Positions 20,433-30,551 of a DNA stretch of 64,000 bases are shown here, piece by piece. The notes under the pieces are model-generated. The model made no database searches and was not told where the DNA came from. It saw only the letters and a program-made list of their open reading frames with translations. The position numbers were made by a program, and so were the translations under genes. The number at the start of each line of letters is the position of its first letter. Within the stretch, counting starts at the first letter, position 1. The DNA is from Anthracocystis setariae (lineage: Eukaryota; Basidiomycota; Ustilaginomycetes; Ustilaginales; Ustilaginaceae), in NCBI GenBank assembly GCA_928724745.1, contig CAKMXJ010000019.1, forward strand, positions 186,001 to 250,000, given 5' to 3'.

Positions 20433-23400
20433 TTACTCTTCACCCGTCACCGGATCGTGTCGACCATCCGGAGTTGAACATCCAGCATGCTGAGCCACCT
20501 CCCTCTCCTTTCCCTTGTCACCGCCACTTGCACTTCCACTCGAGCTGGGCTTTTGGGTCGGAAACGGCGATTCCGCCCTCGGCGTAAACCCAGGCGGCAT
20601 TTCGTCGATCGCACTCAATTGACCCGGCGAACTCACCTGTGGCGCCAACCCTGCCCCACTCACCATCGCACCCGTCCCATGCTGTTGCAGCGCCAGACTG
20701 CTCGGAGGCAGAGAGATGCTCGAGCTCCTACGAGGTTCGTGGTCCAACGAGGCTGCTACCTGTTTCGGTGAAGCCGGCATCTCCATAGCAGCTGGAGGCA
20801 TGCTGCTGCTCCTCCTCCCCCTCGCACTTGCACTGCCGACTGCAAACGAGATCCCGGACTGCGTGCGCCCCACATTCGAAAATCCATTCGACTCTCTCGC
20901 GCCACTCCCATTACTACCACTCCCGCGCCTCGTCGCTGGATTCATCGAACTCCTCGGCGGCGCCATCGGATCCACCACCAACGTACTATCCCTCTCCCAA
21001 GTCTCGTCCAAATGCGAAGACAAGTTATCATCTATCGCATCCTCCAACTCCAACTCGGCGGGCAACAAGATCGCCCGATCAATCGCAACCGGCAACCCAC
21101 GGTGTCGACCTCGCAGCATCACCGCACACACCACCAGCTTGGACAATGTCTTGAACCGTCCTGACAGAGAAAAGTTGTCATACGGTGTCCCCAACGAAAG
21201 CCCCACCGTGCCATAAGCCGACGTCAGCTCGAACAAGCAGTTAAAGATGGTAAACCACCCATCCGTGGCTGGATCCGAGATCATGTCGCGTTCGATGATG
21301 CAGATCAGCCAAAGCGCGAATCCCAGCCACCAGATATCGAACGCCAACTGTCGTCGCGCATGAGAAGCAAGGAACGTTCCCCACACCTTTGGATCGCTCG
21401 TCTCCTGCGGCAGGTACTCGCCTTCTTTCGGCTCGTCCACGTATACGCCGAGCGACTTTTCTTCGTACACGTTGGTGCTTCGAACCGACATAGCCAGCGG
21501 GAACGCCGAGAGATACATCATCACCACGTACAGGAACTGCACCGCTGGTGCCAGTGCCAACAGACTTGTAATCGTGAACCCTGCCGCACGGACCGCGATC
21601 GACTGGAACAACCCATCAAACACGCGGATGTCCGTCTTGATATTCTCGATCACCGGATTGCCAATGTCGAGCACCAGGAAAGCGACCCAATCCGTAGTGT
21701 TGAAGGCGACCAGCACCAGCAGCAGGAACCAGGTCTGGCTCGAAGGGAACAGGTACACAAAGCATCGACGCGGATGGTCGAGCAGGAATCGAAGCGTTTC
21801 GTACATCCGTGACTGCGATGGCACGCAGCACGAGATGATCCAGATGAAAAACCTGAGAAAGATCGGGAACCCCGTGTTTCCGGCGAGAATGAGAAACGCC
21901 ATGGTGATCAGCAGAAAGTAGGCATCTTGCATCTGCGTCATGCTTGTATCGATCAGCGACATGCCTGAATTCGAGTATGCCGAAATCACTTGGAAGAACC
22001 AGAACCACGTATAGTTTGGCTTGTTGGTACCTTGCTCATCGAATACCGGTCGGTATTTTGCAAACGCCGCGCTGTTGATGTAGGGCGCAACCATGGTCAC
22101 AATGCCGAGGTTGACGATGAGCCAGTACGCCGGCACCAACTTGGCCAAAAGATCGAGTGCACGATATTCGACACCTCCGAGTTCATCCCTTTGCGCCTCG
22201 GTGAGCGCGTGGAAGCGCGAATTGCCTGTAACCGTCGCATCGAACGAAAGATACGGCGCCGTCTTGGATCCACTGTCCGTCAAACCACCTCCGGAACGTA
22301 CTGAAGTGAAAGTGGCGGTCCTTGGCATCGTCATGGTCCTCTGGAAGCGTTCCTGCACGCCGGGGATTGCCTTTTTGATGACGTTTCCAGCAATCTCGAT
22401 TGGAGTTGGGAAACCACCGAAACCACGTTGTTTGGACGAGGTTTGGGTACGCGCCAGAGGCACGCCAGATCTTGCATTGGTTGTGCGGGTCGACATGTAG
22501 GAACGGCCGGTCATGGTACGGTTGAAGGTGGTGCCGCGATTGCGCAGGCCACTAGCGCCGTTGAGACCTGCGGTGTAACTTCGGTCGCCAAACTCGGAGG
22601 AACGATATTCGCTAGGAACCGCAAACTCGACTGTTTGCGCACGAGGGAACATGTCGTGTTTCTCTTCCTTAGTGGTGTAAGCTGCTATGAGACCAGTGTC
22701 GGAACCGCGTCGGAAAGAGACCTGGTAAGGGTCCGAGACTCTTCTAGCACGAGAGGGGATCTGGTGGTCAGGAAAGCGAGCGCGGAAAGGTGGAGAACGG
22801 AGGGGTTCTCCCTGGTTGTCGTCCAAGTCATCGTCTGCGACGGCTTCTTCGTCGTTGTCGTCGTTGTTGTCGTCAGCGTCAGGATCATGGCGACTACTAA
22901 AGCGCGGGATGGAGAGCCTTCGACGCGGGGTCGGTTCTATTGGAGAAACGGTCGGCGATGGAGCGTCTGGTGCGGGATCAGTATTGTCGTGAGGCAGCGC
23001 GATGCGGACGTTGGGCGTTTGACCCTGGTCCTCGGATGCGGAAGCGGACATGGCATTTGGATCATGTTCACTGTTGAGAATGCTAGCCCCTGGCTGAGCG
23101 GCACCAAGATGAGTGGAGGTGGACGGATCTGTCAACGAGCTGATGGGGCGACGAGGTTGGCTTAAGAAAGAAGGGTCTTCGGGAATCATGTTGGATCGGT
23201 CGCCAGCGGAGTTGATGAGGAAAGCCGGACCATCGATGCGACGAATCATGTCGGCGCGTAGAGGCTGGCGCTTGGCCTTGTTCTTTTGCTGTTTCTTGTC
23301 GAGACGACGAAGCTCAAGGTGAACACTGGAACTCGAGTCGGTTGCGTCTGCTTCTGCGCTGCTGCTGATGGTGGTGGTGCTGTCGGACGGCTTGAGACCG

Positions 23401-23858
23401 ACCATGCGCTGGATTTTGGCGATGTGGTTCCTGCGTTCTCGACGCTCGGCCTCTTCAACATCGTGCATACGCTTGCGCACCTTGGCGCTTCGTTGAACCA
23501 CTCGATCGAACTTTTTGCGGAAGAAGCTTCTGCGGATCCAAATCATGGTGACGCTGACGGCCGAGATATTGCCGATGCACATGAGGATGAACAGGATAGC
23601 TTGCTGGGCGGCATTGGCGGTGCTGATGTTGAAGGTTACGAGACCAGTGACCGTCATGGCCGAGACGCAAACGTAGAGTGCATCGATGAATTTGATGTGA
23701 GTTTCGCCGTTGCAGGCGTAAAAGATGCCAGCGGCGATGAGGGGTGTGAAGGTGAAGACAAGGACATGCACCCTAAAGAAGTTGAGGTGCCTGCCGCACC
23801 ACCGACCAAATGACTGCAATTTCGACCGGACATCGGTAGCCAGTGCAGATGTCTTCAT
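20433..23858 (-). CDS. TRK1: TRK-type high-affinity potassium transporter
   Basis: A 1141-residue plasma-membrane K+ uptake protein of the TrkH/TRK superfamily, without introns. It has four pore-loop repeats with the conserved glycine: MTVTGLVTFN (about 68-77), AYSNSGMSL (627-635), AVRAAGFTI (755-763) and SAYGTVGLSLG (880-890), plus AGNTGFPIF near 659. As in other fungal TRKs, a very long hydrophilic loop (about residues 110-560, Ser/Asp/Arg-rich) separates the first membrane-pore-membrane unit from the rest, and a 200-residue disordered tail follows. The long loop probably carries regulatory phosphorylation sites. Confidence 0.95.
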   Translation of the reverse strand: MKTSALATDVRSKLQSFGRWCGRHLNFFRVHVLVFTFTPLIAAGIFYACNGETHIKFIDALYVCVSAMTVTGLVTFNISTANAAQQAILFILMCIGNISAVSVTMIWIRRSFFRKKFDRVVQRSAKVRKRMHDVEEAERRERRNHIAKIQRMVGLKPSDSTTTISSSAEADATDSSSSVHLELRRLDKKQQKNKAKRQPLRADMIRRIDGPAFLINSAGDRSNMIPEDPSFLSQPRRPISSLTDPSTSTHLGAAQPGASILNSEHDPNAMSASASEDQGQTPNVRIALPHDNTDPAPDAPSPTVSPIEPTPRRRLSIPRFSSRHDPDADDNNDDNDEEAVADDDLDDNQGEPLRSPPFRARFPDHQIPSRARRVSDPYQVSFRRGSDTGLIAAYTTKEEKHDMFPRAQTVEFAVPSEYRSSEFGDRSYTAGLNGASGLRNRGTTFNRTMTGRSYMSTRTTNARSGVPLARTQTSSKQRGFGGFPTPIEIAGNVIKKAIPGVQERFQRTMTMPRTATFTSVRSGGGLTDSGSKTAPYLSFDATVTGNSRFHALTEAQRDELGGVEYRALDLLAKLVPAYWLIVNLGIVTMVAPYINSAAFAKYRPVFDEQGTNKPNYTWFWFFQVISAYSNSGMSLIDTSMTQMQDAYFLLITMAFLILAGNTGFPIFLRFFIWIISCCVPSQSRMYETLRFLLDHPRRCFVYLFPSSQTWFLLLVLVAFNTTDWVAFLVLDIGNPVIENIKTDIRVFDGLFQSIAVRAAGFTITSLLALAPAVQFLYVVMMYLSAFPLAMSVRSTNVYEEKSLGVYVDEPKEGEYLPQETSDPKVWGTFLASHARRQLAFDIWWLGFALWLICIIERDMISDPATDGWFTIFNCLFELTSAYGTVGLSLGTPYDNFSLSGRFKTLSKLVVCAVMLRGRHRGLPVAIDRAILLPAELELEDAIDDNLSSHLDETWERDSTLVVDPMAPPRSSMNPATRRGSGSNGSGARESNGFSNVGRTQSGISFAVGSASARGRRSSSMPPAAMEMPASPKQVAASLDHEPRRSSSISLPPSSLALQQHGTGAMVSGAGLAPQVSSPGQLSAIDEMPPGFTPRAESPFPTQKPSSSGSASGGDKGKEREVAQHAGCSTPDGRHDPVTGEE

Positions 23859-26645
23859 GGTGCCGATCGTGGTGGCAGTCGACCCTGAGGCCGATGCTTA
23901 GGAAGAAGGTAGACGAGAACAAGGTCCCGGGTCGCTGTCCGATTCCGTACTCGTGCGTTTCGGGGTTGGTGCCGCCAAAAGAGACAGCCTTGGTTGTTAT
24001 TCGATGCTGAACATCTTGTATGCGGGGATATCGTTGGATTGGTAAGCAGAGAAAGGATTCTTAGTTGAGTTCTGGAGTGCCGGGAGGTGAAGAGTAGTTG
24101 AGAAGGAAATGTGCTGCAATCGGCTCGCAACCGTAGCCGCGACTGACGTTGGTGCGTGCGTAGAGGGGGATACTAGGGACGTCGCGTAGTCGTGAGGAGC
24201 CGAACGACGTAGCGTCTGAATTTGAGGATCGTAATGATGGAGTAGATGCAAGTCGTGAGTATATCAGAACTGCTTCCGATGCTGACAGTTGCATAGGTGC
24301 TGAAAAGGAGCTTGCAACGGAGGAACCGATTCGCCATCGGGAGCACGTTCGTCACAGTGATTTAGCGGCTGTTTTTCTGTTTACTGTCCGCTACAGCACG
24401 GTTTGGGACGAAATTTAGTGTGGAGAAGGAAGCGAGCCGAAAGCATGAACCTGACTGACTGACTGCAAACGCACGGCACAGCACAGCAGTTGCATCTTGA
24501 TTTGTCCATCGAAATCACGCTCCAATTTCAATCGCCAAAATCTAGACCGAGCGGGTAATCGCACATTACAGTATTCAGAGCTACAGTATACTTTACAATT
24601 GGAAGCTGCAGCAGGTGCAAGTACAGAGTAACAACCGCTTTGCTCCTAGCTGCCGCTTGGTTTCCTTGTTATCTTTCTCAATGTCAGCATCGGCAGAGCA
24701 AACCAGCCGTCCATACTACCAGAACCACGATGGGACTCTTTTGTTCCGTACCACATACATCCTCGTTCTCGATACATGAACATGTTCAACAAAGTTGGCA
24801 AGGAGGGGCCCTTCGAATTGACGGCTGCTTGACCAAGATTGCCGCATGCGCGAAAACGTGCTTTTATTCCTGTTGTGGGCGGCAAGCGGGCCGAAAATAT
24901 ACAAAACGGACAATAAAAATACGGTGAGGAAAAAGGAGGGAAAGAAAACTCAAGAAAAATGGAAGGAAAAATTCAGCAGCAGCTAAGCAGCACACTGAAC
25001 TAAACAGACCAGACTACAGCACTGTAGAAACTCGAGGGTTGAGAGTTCGGTAACTACTACTACTGTGTAATATTGCTACTACTACTACTGTAGCTGCAGT
25101 AGTGCCAAGAACAAGTCGCGACAAAATCTTCCGAACTTGCATTTGTGCCAACCAAACCATGCATATATGTATCTTATTCAGAAAGGAAGAGTCATTGCTT
25201 ACCACAGTATAACAAGCACGAGTCATTCCGATGAGTAGCTTGATATCAGAATGCTACAACTAGGCATCACGCTACGCCTTTGAGCATTCAAAAGGACACC
25301 TTGAATCCATGGTTGAAACCGCGTCGTCGTGATAGCCAGGTGGCTAGTGCAGACAGTGATCTTACTCTGACCGACACACTGGGCTAGAATCAGGCTTAGA
25401 TGACGAGAAGAAGGCTAGCTCGACCAGTCAAGCTTATGCACGATTGGGTACTGCGCATGTCAAGTCGTCCGCAAGGATCATTCCTGCGTATGAGGTACTG
25501 AATCTCTCGAGACCTCTGAATCGATGTGTGGCGATATTCTCTCCGCCTCACGGCTCTTCCGTCCTCGAACTCGCACAGTATCTCAGCGTTTCTCAACGAC
25601 TTGAGCTCTCAGATGGTAATGTAGTGAGTGGTGGCAGCGCTCTTGTTCCTAGAGAGCATCACCCGGATACAATGCAGCGTTGATTGCTGTCACCGTGAGT
25701 CGCTTTGAAGCATTATATTCTGGAAATGTAAACTGCCCACCGTTCTTTCAGATACGATTGCGTTACATAGACAACGATGACTTCAAGCAAAGACCAACAT
25801 CAGATGGTAGGCCATAGCTTTTTCAGGTATCGTCTTTGGTTTGCGTACAGTATCACTGAAGGCTGTGCGCAAAACTTCAACCCTTCCTGCATCGCTGCAA
25901 GTTTTGACACAATCTTGTTACATGATTGCCGACGAACCAACTTGATTTCCGGCCACGATGACAATGGCCCCACCTTTCATCTCGTCTCTCACCGGTCTCA
26001 CCGGATTGCACGTCATCCTCCCAAGCTGTTGACTCCATTCCAGAAGTTGCCATGTCATCCGTCTCATCATGAACCACCCCACGCCCAGCTCGACCTTCAT
26101 ATTCCTTAGTTTCGTGTGCAACGCTTCAGTTCAGGCATATTCGTACTGTATCTTTGCAATCGCAATGAAGTGCTCTAGCAACAGCTATCTCGCTTTTCCT
26201 TGACAATCAAGTCTCGCCACCTTTCAACCATGTGGGTTTCAACAAGTGCATGTGGGGCAGCTGTTGTGGCGCTTTCCCAAACGCCATTTGTGTGAGATGT
26301 TGCCACCACCCCCAAAACACGTTGATCCGTTTCGCTGATCCTCTTTCAACGTTGTTGGAGCAAGCGCTGTCCTTAGGTGGGATTCAATCTACCTCGAGGC
26401 GGTATAGGACGAACGATGCGCAACTGGGGTTCCCCACCTCTTCTTTCTCCGCTTCCGCAGGTCGTACCATCCTCACGCAAGTCTGGTTCAGATCATGTCA
26501 TCTATAAAAGCACCGGACGAGAGCGCAACTCTTCAATCGAGATACCCCCCATCCCTTTCCCTATTCTCTCACTCAGATTATCACGTTCGTCTCCAGATTC
26601 CCTTTTCTTTCCCGACCTCCCCTTTTTTTTCTTTGGTTCTGCAAA
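23859..26645. other. Gene-poor spacer of 2.8 kb between TRK and the xylanase
   Basis: No open frame here shows a domain, codon bias or splice pattern I trust; the longest (25777-26109) translates to a His/Pro/Ser-rich peptide with no recognisable features. A short TAC/CTA microsatellite is at 25051-25090. The last 150 bases, CT-rich and ending in CAAAATGG, look like the xylanase promoter and leader. A non-coding RNA or fast-evolving small gene cannot be excluded by eye. Confidence 0.5.
25051..25090. repeat. (TAC)n microsatellite, interrupted
   Basis: Two short TAC/CTA arrays separated by about ten bases. Confidence 0.75.
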
Positions 26646-28964
26646 ATGGTGAGCTCTAAGCTCGCCCTGGTGCTCTTGCTCACCGCTGGCGGTGTCATGA
26701 GCCGTTCTTCCGATACTGTGAGGCGGCAGGATCGTCTTGAACGTCGTCAAGGTCCTGGTGGTCCACCTCATGGCTTTGGAGGAGGTCCTCCTCCAGGCTT
26801 TGGCGGTTCACCTCAAGGTGCAGGCGGTCCACCTCAAGGTGGTGCTGGCACAGACCCCCTCACCCATCCTGCCGGTAGCGGCGGTGGCGGTGGTGGAGGA
26901 GGCTTCGGTGGTGCTGGAGGTGGTGGTGGAGGTGGAGGTGGTGGTGATGGTGGGTTCGGTGGCGCGGGCACCGACCCTCTCAGCCACCCTGCTGCGCCAA
27001 CTTCGCTTGGCTCTGAATCGAGTGGCAGTCAGCAGCACTGGTCCACCGATGCGAGCGGCATGACAGGTGCTGAAATGCTTGCGCACTGTCCTAAGGGCTT
27101 CTTCATCGGCACTTCAGTCGACAACCCTGATCTTCAGGACCCACTCGTTGCTCCACTCGTCAAGAACCTGCCGTACGTCACTCCAGGCAATGCACTCAAG
27201 ATGCAGTCTGTCTTTGAAAACGAGAACCAATGGACCGAACTTCTCAACGGCATCACCAAGGGCGCCGGCAAGGGCATCAAGTACAAATACCACAACGTCA
27301 TTTGGGGCCAACAAACCAGTCAAAAGATGATGCAACAGTCGTTCAGCAAGGAAGCCATGATGAAGACCATCACCGACTTTGTCACCAACAAGCTGTGCGC
27401 CAAGATCATCAAAGAAGCCGATTTCTGGGGCATTGACGTGCTCAACGAGGTATTCGCCGACGATGGTAGCGGCTTTAAAAAGAACGGTTACTTTGAGGTG
27501 ATTGGTGAAGAAGGCTACAAGCAAGTACTCAAGCTCGTCAAACAGCAGTGTCCTGACCAAAAGATCATCGTCAACGAATACGGCATGGAGACGCTCAACA
27601 CCAAGTCGAACTTTGCCTTCAAGACGATCCAGAACTGGCTCGCCGACGGCGTCCCCGTCGATGTCGTGGGTCTTCAATTCCACATCAATCTCGAAAACAA
27701 GTACTCCGACATGCTCGCTGCGATCAAGCGCTGGACCTCGGCCAAGATCCCTGTCGTGCTTTCCGAGATCGACATCCCGGTCAACATGCCTCCTTCGCAG
27801 CAGGATCTCGAGAAGCAAGCCCAGCAGTACGGTGACATGATGCAAGCTGCTCTTGAGGGTGGTGCCTTCGGCGCCACGTTCTGGGGCATGATGGACTCGC
27901 ACACCTGGTTCGGCGCTGGCGGAGGTCAAGGTGTTGGCCACGGCAAGCTTGGAGCTCCTCTGCTTTTTGATGCTCAGGGCAAGCCTAAAGCCGCGGTTGC
28001 TGCTATTGTGGATGTCTTTAGGAAGTGGGGCGACAAGCCCGCTGGTATCGAGAACGGAAGTGCTACCGATCTCGGCGGCAACGGTGGTTCTTCCTCTTCC
28101 GGTTCGGGTAGTGCTGATGACGGAAGCTCTTCTACTAGCGGTGGAACTGGTGCCGGTACTGGTACTGGTTCTGGTTCTGATGGCAGTGGCTCTGGTACTG
28201 GCTCTAGCTCTGATGGCTCCGGCTCTGGTACTGGCTCTGGTACTGGCTCTGGGACCGGATCTGGTACTGGTACTGGTACTGGTTCTGACAGCTCTGGCTC
28301 CGGAACCGGATCTGATTCTAATTCCAGCTCTGGCTCCCCTGAAGGCTACAAACCCAATCCCTCGGGCGGGTCTGGAGGCGGTTCTGGCACCGGTGGCCCT
28401 GACAACGGCTCAACAGATTGCGACGATGGTAGCCTCGACAAGGGTCCTCCTGACACGGGTGCTGGCTCTGGTGGTGCTGGCTCAGGCGGTGCTGGCTCTG
28501 GCTCTGGCTCAGGCTCTGGCTCAGGTGGATTTGGCTCAGGTGATGTTGGCTCTGGCGGATCTGGCGATCACGGTGCCTCCGGCAGCGGTCCAAACGGTGC
28601 GCAACCTGGCGGCGGTGGCGGTCCCGGCGGACAGCCTTGGCCTTTTACTCCAAATCCCAGCCCGTATGGCCCTCGAGGCAACCATGGTGGCGGAGTTGGA
28701 CCTAAGCTCAATCCCAAGTTCTATCCTTGGATGGGCGGCCAAGGACAAGTCGGAGCGGGCGGTGCTCCTTTGACGCCGTTACCTCAGGGCTGGGAGCATG
28801 GTGGAAACCCTCATTTTGGAGGGCCTCCTCACCATCCTGAAGGAGCTCCTGGTGGAGGCAATCCCCCCGGAAACCCGGTTCAGCCCGTTTGGGGAGGACC
28901 GCACGCCAAAAGGGATGTCCACAGCCTGGTCAAGCGACACAGGAAACTCCGCGAACACCAGTAG
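26646..28964 (+). CDS. Secreted GH10 endo-1,4-beta-xylanase with Gly/Ser-rich extensions
   Basis: 772 residues. An N-terminal signal peptide (SSKLALVLLLTAGGVMS) is followed by dibasic sites (RRQDRLERR) that could be Kex2 sites, and a Gly-rich linker to about residue 115. The GH10 barrel spans about 130-460. The acid/base Glu268 is in IDVLNEVFAD, the nucleophile Glu374 in VVLSEIDIP, and GLQFHI precedes it, all family signatures. Beyond the barrel lie about 300 residues of Gly/Ser/Thr/Pro repeats with no carbohydrate-binding module. The end, HAKRDVHSLVKRHRKLREHQ, has further dibasic sites. It should hydrolyse plant xylan outside the cell. Some usual GH10 residues near the first substrate motif differ (YHNVIWGQQ), so activity is not certain. 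Confidence 0.9.
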   Translation: MVSSKLALVLLLTAGGVMSRSSDTVRRQDRLERRQGPGGPPHGFGGGPPPGFGGSPQGAGGPPQGGAGTDPLTHPAGSGGGGGGGGFGGAGGGGGGGGGGDGGFGGAGTDPLSHPAAPTSLGSESSGSQQHWSTDASGMTGAEMLAHCPKGFFIGTSVDNPDLQDPLVAPLVKNLPYVTPGNALKMQSVFENENQWTELLNGITKGAGKGIKYKYHNVIWGQQTSQKMMQQSFSKEAMMKTITDFVTNKLCAKIIKEADFWGIDVLNEVFADDGSGFKKNGYFEVIGEEGYKQVLKLVKQQCPDQKIIVNEYGMETLNTKSNFAFKTIQNWLADGVPVDVVGLQFHINLENKYSDMLAAIKRWTSAKIPVVLSEIDIPVNMPPSQQDLEKQAQQYGDMMQAALEGGAFGATFWGMMDSHTWFGAGGGQGVGHGKLGAPLLFDAQGKPKAAVAAIVDVFRKWGDKPAGIENGSATDLGGNGGSSSSGSGSADDGSSSTSGGTGAGTGTGSGSDGSGSGTGSSSDGSGSGTGSGTGSGTGSGTGTGTGSDSSGSGTGSDSNSSSGSPEGYKPNPSGGSGGGSGTGGPDNGSTDCDDGSLDKGPPDTGAGSGGAGSGGAGSGSGSGSGSGGFGSGDVGSGGSGDHGASGSGPNGAQPGGGGGPGGQPWPFTPNPSPYGPRGNHGGGVGPKLNPKFYPWMGGQGQVGAGGAPLTPLPQGWEHGGNPHFGGPPHHPEGAPGGGNPPGNPVQPVWGGPHAKRDVHSLVKRHRKLREHQ
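28155..28330 (+). repeat. Coding Gly-Ser/Gly-Thr repeat in the xylanase tail
   Basis: In-frame, imperfect 6-12-base units encode alternating Gly with Ser or Thr. Such arrays change length easily, so the tail may differ between isolates. Confidence 0.8.
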
Positions 28965-29195
28965 ATCCGAGGCATTCCAAGGTCGCGGCCTGAGCTGCAA
29001 TAAAGTGCTCTTCCCTCTTGTCGGGTCTTCCTTGTCTATTTTCTTCCAAATGAAATCTGGTGTCTTGCTCTACGGCTAGAAACTCGAAGCCCTTTCTTGT
29101 CTTTCTTAACACTCTCGGTCAAGTTTACAATCCTTTCCTTCCCTGAGCCCAACTCTTCATCGGTTGCGTCTGAAAGCGTGCGGATATCCGTGTAT

Positions 29196-30098
29196 CTAGC
29201 TCGACTTGCTCTTCGCCGTCCCTGTACCTGGCCTGCTCTGCGGTTTGAACTCCTTGACCCTCTTGACCACCGGGAACACACCTGGCTGGAGATGGAAATT
29301 GGACGGGTGCTCCTTGCAACTGACAGCGAGCTGAGCTCCGGCTGTGATCAGACAGTAAGCTCCCCAGCCAGTTAGGATGTGCCACCATCCATGTCCTTCC
29401 AGCAAGATTGCGAGTGGGAAGCCGACCTTTGTGCGAAGCAGGCGGAGGTGGGAGCAAAAGACGTTGTCGATGTTCCAGATAAGGAAGCCTAGGAGGAAGA
29501 CGGTGGTGCCAAAGAGGTAGAGGTTTTGAATCTGTTTGCGAGCTTGCTTGCCCGTGGTGGTTGTGTTGAGGGGGGAGGAAGGGTCGCGGAGGAGCCAGAT
29601 GACGCGGATGGTGGAGAGGATTTGAATGCCGGCATAGGCGACTTGGTGGAAGACGGGGTTGCTGTTGAGGAGGTACACGACGGTAATCCAGACGACGAGG
29701 ATGGTGAGGGAGAGGGGAAGAAGGATGCGAAAGCGTGGTTTGCCATAGCCCTTGGATGTTTCGCAGACGCAGTAGGTGAGCCAGGCCGAGGTATAGATCA
29801 TGGGTAGCTCGTCGAGCAGTTGAGTCCAATAGAGCAGTGTGCCGTGGAAGGCAGCAGAGCCGATTCCAACCAACGCTACGCCGAGGTGACAGATGGAATA
29901 GCGTAGAGGAAGATGCTCACGACGAGTGACCTTGAAGCCGTACAGCGAAAGTGCGATGAAAAAGATGTTGGTGATGGTATTGACCGGCTCGGCGATGTAG
30001 GGTGACCATGCATACTTGGACTCGCACCAGAGAAGCGTGCTTGTGATCGGACCCCAGTAGCCTTGGGGCAATGGATGCGGATGCTTGTACCACGACAT
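29196..30098 (-). CDS. YPC1: Alkaline ceramidase (YPC1/YDC1/ACER family)
   Basis: Multi-pass ER/Golgi hydrolase that cleaves (phyto)ceramide to sphingoid base and fatty acid. The product has 300 residues and no intron. The N-terminus YWGPITSTLLWCESKYAWSPYIAEPVNTITN is the family start. The metal and active-site residues are present: Ser and His in GSAAFHGTLL, Asp in LLDELPMIY, and two His in LEGHGWWHILTGWG near the end. About seven hydrophobic helices can be traced. The last 45 residues are polar and basic. It is convergent with the xylanase gene and divergent from the Zn2Cys6 regulator. Confidence 0.95.
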   Translation of the reverse strand: MSWYKHPHPLPQGYWGPITSTLLWCESKYAWSPYIAEPVNTITNIFFIALSLYGFKVTRREHLPLRYSICHLGVALVGIGSAAFHGTLLYWTQLLDELPMIYTSAWLTYCVCETSKGYGKPRFRILLPLSLTILVVWITVVYLLNSNPVFHQVAYAGIQILSTIRVIWLLRDPSSPLNTTTTGKQARKQIQNLYLFGTTVFLLGFLIWNIDNVFCSHLRLLRTKVGFPLAILLEGHGWWHILTGWGAYCLITAGAQLAVSCKEHPSNFHLQPGVFPVVKRVKEFKPQSRPGTGTAKSKSS

Positions 30099-30551
30099 GG
30101 TTGTATCTAACGGAAGCAGCAGGAGAGGAGATGGAGGGAGGAAGGGAGGGAGGAAGGTAAGAGAAGAAGTAACTTGTGGAACGTGGAGCGAGCGTAATCA
30201 ATGATAACACAAGGCACCGTGCCCCGTCAGCACGACCTGTCATGTCACTCGTGAAAGAAACATGGCTTGGTCGGGTCAGCCGGTGGACCCTTAAAAAATC
30301 CACCAATCCACATTTATTCCATATGATTTTTTTTAAAAAAAAAAAAATCCATTTTTCTCCGATCCCATCCCGATTTTCTTGCGGGACTCGGGCCATTTCC
30401 GAAACCTTAACGCCCGCGGCCTTTTTCCCCACACAAACCACACAGACACACTCTCTCTTTCTCTCTCTCATCGACCCTGCCTGCCTCTTCTCTTTTGCTT
30501 CTCCATCCTTTGACACTAGATTTGGCCCGGCCAGCGTCGTCACAGGAAACG
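30099..30551. other. Bidirectional spacer between ceramidase and Zn2Cys6 regulator
   Basis: Divergent promoters. It includes a GGGA/GGAA-rich run near 30122-30155 and an A run flanked by T (30327-30350). No gene is seen. Confidence 0.5.
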
